From Nocardioides sp. (GTDB lineage Bacteria; Actinomycetota; Actinomycetes; Propionibacteriales; Nocardioidaceae), in contig NZ_JASLGR010000027.1 in the NCBI RefSeq assembly GCF_030150155.1, forward strand, positions 1 to 64,000: a DNA stretch of 64,000 bases. Direction: 5' to 3'. The notes under the pieces are model-generated. The model did not search any database. It was given only the letters and a program-made list of their open reading frames with translations, and was not told the origin of the DNA. The translations under genes were made by a program, and so were the position numbers. This document shows positions 50,430-57,900 of the stretch, in pieces. The stretch's first letter is position 1. Each line of letters starts with the position of its first letter.

Positions 50430-50439
50430 CCACTCGGTC

Positions 50440-50455
50440 AGGACGAACGGCGATA
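50440..50455 (+). promoter_or_regulatory. Ribosome site and likely AUA start of rnc
   Basis: AGGA (50440-50443), 9 nt, then ATA at 50453-50455. No ATG, GTG or TTG occurs in this frame between the stop at 50408 and the catalytic motif at 50624. Confidence 0.55.
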
Positions 50456-51178
50456 GCCACGTCTAGCAAGAACGCGTCGATCAACTACATCGACCTTCGC
50501 TCGCAGCTCGGGGATCCAGTTCTGGACCCCGAGCTGCTTGAGCTTGCGCTCACGCACCGGTCCTATGCCTACGAGAACGGCGGGATCCCGACCAACGAGC
50601 GCCTGGAGTTCCTGGGTGACTCGGTGCTCGGTGTGGTCGTGACCGAGACGCTCTACAAGCGCCACCCCGACCTGCCCGAGGGTCGGCTCGCCAAGCTGCG
50701 TGCCGCCGTGGTCAACGCCCGTGCGCTGGCCGGTGTCGGCCGCAGCATCGGTCTGGGCCAGCACCTCAAGCTGGGCCGTGGCGAGGACGCCACCGGTGGA
50801 CGCGACAAGGACTCGATCGTCTCCGACACCGTCGAGGCGGTGATCGGCGCGGTCCACCTGTCGGGCGGCATCGAGGTCTCCTCGGTGCTGGTGCACCGGT
50901 TCTTCGACCCGCTGATCGAGGAGGCCTCCCACCTCGGTGCGGGCCTGGACTGGAAGACCTCGCTCCAGGAGCTGACCGCCGAGCTCGGCCTCGGTGTCCC
51001 GGAGTACGTCATCACCGACGAGGGCCCCGACCACATGAAGACCTTCCACGCGAAGGTCAAGGTCAAGGGCGAGCTGTACGGCAACGGCGTCGGTGGCTCG
51101 AAGAAGGTCGCCGAGGCGCAGGCCGCCGAGACGGCGTACCGGGAGATCCGCGCCGCCCACCAGTCGGCGGATGCCTGA
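50453..51178 (+). CDS. rnc: Ribonuclease III, with no canonical start codon
   Basis: Double-strand-specific endonuclease for rRNA and mRNA processing. The signature NERLEFLGDSVLG is at about residues 50 to 62, the second acidic site is in DTVEAVIGAVHL, and a C-terminal double-stranded-RNA-binding domain spans about 170 to 238. The first GTG (50624) would remove half of the catalytic motif, so it cannot be the start. The frame reads well from ATA at 50453 (ATSSKNASINYIDLR), which has AGGA 9 nt upstream. AUA initiation, an ATG-to-ATA change or a base-call error are the options. The end overlaps mutM by 8 nt. Confidence 0.88.
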   Translation: MATSSKNASINYIDLRSQLGDPVLDPELLELALTHRSYAYENGGIPTNERLEFLGDSVLGVVVTETLYKRHPDLPEGRLAKLRAAVVNARALAGVGRSIGLGQHLKLGRGEDATGGRDKDSIVSDTVEAVIGAVHLSGGIEVSSVLVHRFFDPLIEEASHLGAGLDWKTSLQELTAELGLGVPEYVITDEGPDHMKTFHAKVKVKGELYGNGVGGSKKVAEAQAAETAYREIRAAHQSADA

Positions 51179-52028
51179 GCTTCCTGAGGTCGAGGTCGTC
51201 CGGGCGGGGCTCGAACGCCACGCCGTCGGACGCATCACGACCTCGGTCGAGGTGCTGCACGCCCGTCCGGTGCGCAGCATCGTCGGCGGCCCCGCCGCCT
51301 TCGTCGCCGAGCTGACCGGCCGCACCCTGGTCGCGGCCCGACGCCGCGGCAAGTACCTCTGGGTCGCCCTCGACGACCCCGACACCGGCGACGCCCTGAT
51401 GGTCCACCTCGGGATGAGCGGGCAGATGCTGATCCAGCAGCCCGACGCCGCCGCGGAACGACACCTGCGGGTCCGCTTCGGCCTCGATCAGGGCTCCGAG
51501 CTGCGCTTCGTCGACCAGCGGATGTTCGGCGGCCTGGGGATCAGCCCCGGCGGTGCCGTGATCCCACCCGAGATCGCCCACATCGCCCCCGACCCGCTGG
51601 AGGAGGCGTTCGACCCCGACCGGGTCGTGGCCCGGATGAAGCGCTCGGCCAGCGGGATCAAGCGCCTGCTGCTCACCCAGACCGTGGTCAGCGGGGTCGG
51701 CAACATCTACGCCGACGAGGCACTGTGGCGTGCCGGCGTCCACGGCGAGCGTCAGGGTCAGAAGCTGACCAAGCCGGTGCTGCACCGCGTCCTGGAGTCG
51801 GCCGCCGACGTGATGCGCGAGGCGCTCGCCCAGGGCGGCACCTCCTTCGACGCGCTCTACGTCAACGTCAACGGTGAGTCGGGCTACTTCGACAGGTCCC
51901 TGCATGCCTACGGCCAGGAGGGCCGGGCGTGCGACCGCTGCGGTACGCCGATCACGCGGGTCTCCTTCATGAACCGGTCGTCCTACTTCTGTCCGGCCTG
52001 CCAGCCGGCACCGCGCTCGGCCCGCTGA
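51171..52028 (+). CDS. mutM: Formamidopyrimidine-DNA glycosylase
   Basis: Removes oxidised purines such as 8-oxoguanine from DNA. The catalytic N-terminal proline is in MPELPEVEVVRAG, the H2TH region is near residues 150 to 200 (SGIKRLLLTQTVVSGVGNIYADEAL), and the C-terminal zinc finger is CDRCGTPI with CPACQ. The length of 285 residues is normal. ATG at 51171 lies inside the end of rnc, a conserved rnc-mutM coupling. Confidence 0.96.
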   Translation: MPELPEVEVVRAGLERHAVGRITTSVEVLHARPVRSIVGGPAAFVAELTGRTLVAARRRGKYLWVALDDPDTGDALMVHLGMSGQMLIQQPDAAAERHLRVRFGLDQGSELRFVDQRMFGGLGISPGGAVIPPEIAHIAPDPLEEAFDPDRVVARMKRSASGIKRLLLTQTVVSGVGNIYADEALWRAGVHGERQGQKLTKPVLHRVLESAADVMREALAQGGTSFDALYVNVNGESGYFDRSLHAYGQEGRACDRCGTPITRVSFMNRSSYFCPACQPAPRSAR

Positions 52029-52092
52029 AGGCCGACTGCTCGTAGCCGTAACAGACGGGCGACATCGCCCGGGCCGCAGCTCCGATCCGGCG

Positions 52093-52434
52093 TCATGTGG
52101 TCTCGTGGGGGTGCGCGGTGTGGACCTGTTCCAGATAGACGGTGGTGTCGTCGACGTAGAACCACACCCGCGCGGAGCCCTTGAGGGTCGGCTTGTGCTG
52201 CCAGCGCTGGTAGGTCCGGCTGCCCCGAGTGACCACGCCCAAGGATCCCTTGAGTGGGTAGTTGGTAGGAGTCGTCGCCAGGGGCGTGCGGGTCAGGAAG
52301 TCCCAGGTGTCGCTCATCGGGTTCCGGATCGTGGCGACGAGGTCGCGCCAGCCCTTCTCCGACTGCGTCGTCGCGAACCTCAAGACGTACTCCGACCTCT
52401 TGGCCGGTCGCGGGACGGCAGTCTCCTTGGCCAT
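52093..52434 (-). CDS. Putative toxin of a type II toxin-antitoxin pair
   Basis: A 113-residue basic protein beginning MAKETAVPRPAKRSEYVLRF. It has FATTQSEKGWRDLVA, a PLKGSLG turn and VWFYVDDTTVYLEQVHTAHP, a beta-rich end like small RelE-type or related cytotoxic proteins. I cannot name the toxin family with certainty. It starts 2 nt after the stop of a Phd/YefM-like gene, the usual antitoxin-then-toxin order. The toxin role is inferred from that pairing. Confidence 0.6.
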   Translation of the reverse strand: MAKETAVPRPAKRSEYVLRFATTQSEKGWRDLVATIRNPMSDTWDFLTRTPLATTPTNYPLKGSLGVVTRGSRTYQRWQHKPTLKGSARVWFYVDDTTVYLEQVHTAHPHETT

Positions 52435-52436
52435 GC

Positions 52437-52907
52437 TCAGGGGCGCTCGACGACCGTGTCGGCGGAGTCGCCGTCCACATCGAGCCAGTCGACCGGCTGC
52501 GAGCCGAGGCCCGCGGCGATCGCCGTGGCGGTCTCGCGCCAGCTGGTGAGTTGGGTGATCGCGAGGTGGGGCTGCTGGGTCGAGAACGAGGCTCGGGCGG
52601 CGTCGACGACGTCGCGAGCGCACTGCTCCCGGTCCTCGATGCTGAGGGCGAACATCCACGGATACCGGCTGGCCAAGCGCTCGGACAGGGGGCCGTCCTC
52701 GAGCGACATGGAGACGAGCGTCGCGGCGATGTCCAGGAGCTTGGCTCGGGCGTCGGCCTCGCGCTGAGACATCAGCACGAGCGACTCCCCGTCGCGGCGG
52801 GTCACCGTGACGGGGTGGTCCTCAGCCTCGGCGAAGACCTCGGCTGAGTGTTTGCTCAGGTCCGAGGAGCGCCGGGTGTGCAGGGGGAGGGCGGCTCCGA
52901 GCGTCAT
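52437..52907 (-). CDS. Phd/YefM-like antitoxin with C-terminal extension
   Basis: A 156-residue protein. Residues about 12 to 60 (RRSSDLSKHSAEVFAEAEDH then VTVTRRDGESLVLMSQREAD) match the Phd/YefM antitoxin DNA-binding fold. The remaining 95 residues form a longer C-terminal part than usual, presumably for toxin binding. ATG at 52907 lies 7 nt after TACCCT on the minus strand, so it is probably leaderless. A direct repeat of TTCGGAAC lies directly upstream of that -10 box, a likely autoregulatory operator. Confidence 0.75.
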   Translation of the reverse strand: MTLGAALPLHTRRSSDLSKHSAEVFAEAEDHPVTVTRRDGESLVLMSQREADARAKLLDIAATLVSMSLEDGPLSERLASRYPWMFALSIEDREQCARDVVDAARASFSTQQPHLAITQLTSWRETATAIAAGLGSQPVDWLDVDGDSADTVVERP

Positions 52908-52914
52908 GCATTCC

Positions 52915-52939
52915 AGGGTATTCGGAACGTGTTCGGAAC
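52915..52939 (-). promoter_or_regulatory. Antitoxin promoter with repeated operator half-sites
   Basis: The -10 box is TACCCT (52920-52915 on the minus strand). Upstream are TTCGGAAC at 52921-52928 and again at 52932-52939, 11 bp apart. The centre also reads GAAC-GT-GTTC. Confidence 0.55.
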
Positions 52940-53029
52940 TCTAGGGCGGTGCCGCGGTTCCGCGCCGCGCGGCTCCATCGCGAGGCGCTGGGGGTTCAGG
53001 TTCGGCCGGAGCGTGCCGACTGGGCTGAG

Positions 53030-54919
53030 GTGAGACTCAGCGTGATCGTCCCGTCCCATCGTGGTCGACGGTGGGTGATCGAGTGCCTAGACTCACTCGA
53101 GGCCGCGGCGCTGGTCGCCCAGCACGCCCCGGAGCCGGTGCAGGTCGAGGTCGTGCTGGTGATCAACGGGGAGCGCGACGACAGTCCGGCGCTGGTCCGG
53201 GCCTGGGCCGAGACGCCGCGCAGCGTCGACCTGATCGTGCTCGAGAGCGACCGCGGCAGCGTCACCCATGCCCGCACCCTCGGGTTGGAGGCGGCCACGG
53301 GGGAGTGGGTCACGTTCGTCGACGACGACGACCGGGTCGGCCCCGGGTTCGTCGCGGCGCTGGCCTCGGTCGCCGGACCGGGGTGGATCGGGGTCGTACC
53401 CGGAGCCCGGATCCACCACGAGCGCTGGGACGAGCCGGACTGGAGCGGCGACATGGCCGCCGGTCCGTTGCGCATGGCGGGGCGCACCGGCGGGCTCGAC
53501 GAGATCGGCGACCTCCTGCGACCGGTGTGGGGCAAGGTCGTGTCCTTGGCGCAGGCCCGCGAGATCGGCTTCGACGACACGCTGGCACGGTACGGCGACG
53601 ACACGATCTTCTGGCTCCGGCTGGCCGAACGCTTCGCACCCACCCTGAGCGTCGCCGACGCGGGGCCGGAGGCGGCGTACCTCTATCGCGTTCGTGCCGA
53701 CGGCATCACCGGCTTCGGTGCCGCGACCACCTGGGAGAGTCACGTCGGGCCGGTGCTCACGATGCTCACCGCCCTGGGCCGGATCGGTGCTCCCGGGACG
53801 CCGCTGCGGGCCCTGGCCGACCGGCTCGCCGCCGCCCCGATGACACGGGTGCTCGACCACGCCCGCGAGCATCCCGAGGATGCCGGCCGGGTGCGTGAGG
53901 CACTGGTCACGCACGGGCTGCTGGATCAGGACTCAGGTCCTGGGCCGTCGCGCCGATGGAGTGGCGTGACCTCGACCTCGTCGCGCCGTTTCCTCGCCCT
54001 CTTCCGGGCCGGCAAGAACTCCCTGCACCCCAAGCTCGTGGCCCGGTTGGAGGAGCAGAACTTCGACTACGGCCTGTCCTGGTATGCCGACGAGGACCCG
54101 GTCGCGCTGGGGATGGCCGACGGCGCCGCCTTCGTGCACCACGTCGCGGGACAGAAGTGGCCCGGCCTGGTCGCCACCTTCGACGCGATGGCCGACGTGA
54201 TCGCCCGCTACGACTACGTCTGGATGCCCGACGACGACCTGCTGTGCGAGCCCGAGACGGTGAGCGAGTTCTTCAACATCGTCGCCGACCTCGGCCTGGA
54301 CCTGGCCCAGCCGGCGCTCGCACCGGGCTCCTCCTTCGTCCACCAGATCGTCGGCCAGCACCCCGCCTTCCAGGTCCGGTTCACCAACTTCGTCGAGCTG
54401 ATGTGCCCGCTGATGTCGCGCGACATGCTCGCCCGGGCGCTGCCCACGATGCGCGACACCCTCAGCGGCTGGGGCGTTGACGCGGTCTGGCCACGCATGA
54501 CCCGGACCGGCCGGATCGCGATCATCGACGCCACCCCGATCCTGCACACCCGCCCGATCCTCGGCGGCGACGGCTACCAGACCAACCAGGCCGCCGCGAT
54601 CCCGATGCGCCTGGAGGAGACGATGGCGTTCGAGCGCTACGACGTGCGCGGCTACGACCGCCCGCACCTCAACTTCGGCGGCCTGCTCACCGACGGCAGC
54701 ACCGTGTGCCTGGGCGGGCCGAGCACCGCCGCCACCGAGGCGCTGCTGTCCCACCTGGCCGCCTCGGCCGCGGCGATGCCGGTCAGCTGGCTCTCCTTCT
54801 CCCGCTACCTCGGCGACCACGCCGACGCGGTCCGGCACGGCTCCCACCCTTACCTCCCGGTCGCCCTGAACGAGGCCCTCGGCAGCACCGGACTGCACTT
54901 CGCCGAGGAGGCCCGGTGA
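53030..54919 (+). CDS. Bimodular glycosyltransferase: GT2 domain plus DUF707-like domain
   Basis: A 629-residue protein from GTG 53030; the frame is open to GTG 52949, but RLSVIVPSHRGRRWVIECLDSL is the natural GT2 N-terminus. The GT2 domain covers residues about 1 to 210, with VTFVDDDDRVGPGF as the metal-binding DxD region. A second part from about 320 (FRAGKNSLHPKL, YDYVWMPDDDLLCEPETV, DLAQPALAPGSSF) resembles DUF707, a family of putative glycosyltransferase-like proteins. Soluble overall. The stop overlaps the next gene as GTGA. Confidence 0.8.
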   Translation: MRLSVIVPSHRGRRWVIECLDSLEAAALVAQHAPEPVQVEVVLVINGERDDSPALVRAWAETPRSVDLIVLESDRGSVTHARTLGLEAATGEWVTFVDDDDRVGPGFVAALASVAGPGWIGVVPGARIHHERWDEPDWSGDMAAGPLRMAGRTGGLDEIGDLLRPVWGKVVSLAQAREIGFDDTLARYGDDTIFWLRLAERFAPTLSVADAGPEAAYLYRVRADGITGFGAATTWESHVGPVLTMLTALGRIGAPGTPLRALADRLAAAPMTRVLDHAREHPEDAGRVREALVTHGLLDQDSGPGPSRRWSGVTSTSSRRFLALFRAGKNSLHPKLVARLEEQNFDYGLSWYADEDPVALGMADGAAFVHHVAGQKWPGLVATFDAMADVIARYDYVWMPDDDLLCEPETVSEFFNIVADLGLDLAQPALAPGSSFVHQIVGQHPAFQVRFTNFVELMCPLMSRDMLARALPTMRDTLSGWGVDAVWPRMTRTGRIAIIDATPILHTRPILGGDGYQTNQAAAIPMRLEETMAFERYDVRGYDRPHLNFGGLLTDGSTVCLGGPSTAATEALLSHLAASAAAMPVSWLSFSRYLGDHADAVRHGSHPYLPVALNEALGSTGLHFAEEAR

Positions 54920-57900
54920 GCCGGTCGCGCCGTCCCGCCCGGCCCACCGACAGCAAGCGCGATGCCGCCTCGCCGGTGGTGAGCGTGCTGGTGCCGACGT
55001 ACCAGGGACACGACCGGATCACCGGCTGCCTGGACTCACTCGCCTTCCAGACCCTGGCCCTGGACCAGTTCGAGGTGGTGGTGGTCAGCAACGGTCCGCG
55101 GACCGGGACCGCCGAGGTGGTCGAGCGCTGGTGCGAGGCCCACCCCGGCTTCCGGCTCCGCTTCGAGGAGCGGGAGGGGGCCGGCGAGGCCTACGCCCGC
55201 AACGAGGCCCTGGCCGCCGCCCGCGGCCGCTTCGTCACCTTCGTCGACGACGACGACCGGGTGGCTCCGCGCTACCTGGAGGCCCTGCTCGCCAGCGGTG
55301 GCCCCGACGTCGTCTCCGGCGTCCTGATCGCGCACGCCTTCGACGGCGACTTCGACAACGGCACCTTCGACACCGACTTCACCCGCGTCATGCGCGCCCA
55401 CGAGGGCGGCACCGGCGAGGACCTGGCGATCATGGCCGGCTCGGCCTGGGCGAAGCTCCTGGACCGACGCAAGGCCGCCGCGCTGCGCTTCGACGAGGAG
55501 CTGCGACTGGGCTGCGACACCGACTACCTGGTCCGCTACCTCAACGCGTACGACGTCCGGCTGGCCGTCGCACAGGACCCGGCAGCCGCCTACTTCGTCG
55601 ACATCCGGCGCGGCTCGATGATGAAGCACGGCGAGGAGCTGCCCTGGGCCGACGTCGAGGCCCGGATCCGCACCACCCGCGCCCTGGAGTCGATCGAGGC
55701 CGGGAGCCCGCTGGGCGCCGCGGCCCGCGAGTTCCACGTCTGGGGGTCGTGGAACTCCTTCCTCGGCCCGTACGCCCGGCAGAGCCCCGAGGCGCTGGCC
55801 CGCCTCCAGGCCGAGGTCGAGCGCGTCGGTCTGCGTGAGTTCCACTGGCGCACCACGCGTGGCCCTGTCACCCCGCAGCCGACCCCGGCCGACGTACGGC
55901 GCGTCCTGGACCAAGCCCGTGCCGCCGGTGCCGACGGTGCCGACTCTGCCGCACACCCCGGCTGGGAGCAGGTCGTCAGGCCGTACCTGATCGCCCACCC
56001 CGACCAGTTCCGCGCCCTGAGCGCCGAGGCCGCCGCGCACGGCGTGCTGGCACCCTGGGACGCCGCCCCCGACCTCGACGGCCTCGACCTGTCCACCCCG
56101 CGCCTGGCCGTGGTGGTGCCCTGCCACCGCTCGGCCGCGACCATCGTCGAGTGCCTGGACTCACTCGGTGACCAGACGGTTCCGGCCGGTGCCGTCGAGA
56201 TCGTGGTCGTGCCCAACGGCCCCGAGGACGGCGCCCGCGCGCTGATCGAGGCGTGGGCCGCCGCCCACCCCGAGATCCCGCTGAGCGTCGTCGACGCCCC
56301 GCACGCCCGCACCGCCGCTGCGGCCCGCAACGCCGGCCTGGCAGCCGTCAGCGCCGACTACGTCACCTTCGTCGACAGCGACGACGTGGTCCGGCCCCGA
56401 TTCGCTGCCGCCCTGCTGTCGCAGTGCGCACCGCTGGTGATCGCCTGCACGGTGTGGGAGGAGATGGGCGCCGACGCCCCCGAGACGCTCTCCTTCCACC
56501 ACCCCGTCGGACTCCAGGGCCTCAACGCGATGGCCCGCCGCGCCGACATCGAGGAGCTCGACTGGTACCTGCGTCCCACCCACGGCAAGGCGGTCGCCAC
56601 CGACGTCGCCCGCGCCGTCGGGTTCGACGAGGCCCTCGCCACCGGTGAGGACACCCTGTTCTGGCTCTCCGTCTACGCCCGCGGCAGCTTCGACCTGCGG
56701 GTCGCCTCGGGCGGCGTGGAGTCGGCGTACGTCTATGTGAAGCGCGCCGACGGCCTGAGCGCCCACGGCGGCACCCGCACCTGGGAGGCCTCCGGCGAGG
56801 CCTGCGTCGCCACCCTCACCCGGATCTGTGCGCTGCCGTTCTCCCGCCGGGTGCAGCGCGTCGTGGATGCCCAGCTCGGCTTCGTCGCGCGCTGGTACGT
56901 CGAGTCCTCGCTGTGCGAGCGCCCCGCCGAGGCGGCCCGGCTGCACGCCGCCCTGGTCGAGGCCGGGATCGCCGACCGCGTGCCGTGGACCGAGCTGATG
57001 CGGGTCGTCCTGGGCGAGCTCGTGATCGGCTCGGGCCGCGAGGCCGCTGCCACCCTGGCCACCGCCGGGATCGACAGGGCGATCGCGCTGGCCACGATCA
57101 GCGCCGCCGGCGTCACGGTGCCCGCGTCCGTGGAGCCGTTCGTCGGCGACCGGATCGAGGTCTCCGGAGCGAGCCTGGCCTGGGGCGAGCTCGGCGATGT
57201 GCTCACACCCCTGCTCGAGTACGTCGTCTCCCGCTCGACCGGCCAGGCGCCGGTGACCCGCCTGACCAGCCTCGGCTCCGACCCGTTCGCGCACGTGCTG
57301 GCCGCGCTGATCAAGGTCGGCCGGCCCGAGCTGACCTGGCAGGCCCGGATCGACACCGCGGGCGCGGCCGTCGAGCCCCGCCCGGTCGCCGACGACGGCC
57401 TGGTCGCGATCCTCGCCGGAGCCCTGGTCGAGGCGGGCTATGCGGGGCAGACGGTCCCGGAGGAGATGGGGGCGCTGGCGGCGTTGGTCGCCGCGCACCT
57501 CGCCGATACCGGTGTCGCTGCGGCGGATGCTGATCTTGTCAGTGACAGTGGCGCGGGCACCGGCCCCCAGATCAGCGTGATCGTGCCGACGTACCGTGGG
57601 CAGGACCGGATCGCCACCTGCCTGGACGATCTGGCAGCCCAGAGCCTCGACCCGGCGCTGTTCGAGGTCGTGGTGGTGCAGAACGGTCCGGCGTGCGACA
57701 CACCGCGGATCGTGCGGGAGTGGGCCGCCGCCCATCGGGCGATGACGGTGCGGCTGATCGAGACCGAGGTCGCCAGCGCCCAGAGCGCCCGCAACCTCGC
57801 CCTCGACGGTCCGACAGCGCCGTGGATCGCCTTCGTCGACGACGACGACCGGCTGGAGCCGGGCTACCTGGAGGCACTCTGGGACGCCGCCAGGCCCGGC

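Noticed and set aside
50624..51178. RNase III starting at GTG 50624
   Set aside because: This would delete the first part of the catalytic motif and about 57 conserved residues, so the protein could not be active.
52921..52939. LexA (SOS) box
   Set aside because: The actinobacterial box needs CGAAC-N4-GTTCG; here the arms are GAAC-N2-GTTC with an extra G, so spacing and sequence do not fit.
52949..53029. N-terminal extension of the first glycosyltransferase from GTG 52949
   Set aside because: The extra 27 residues are Arg-rich and unlike a GT2 N-terminus; the start at 53030 fits the family better, though I cannot exclude it.
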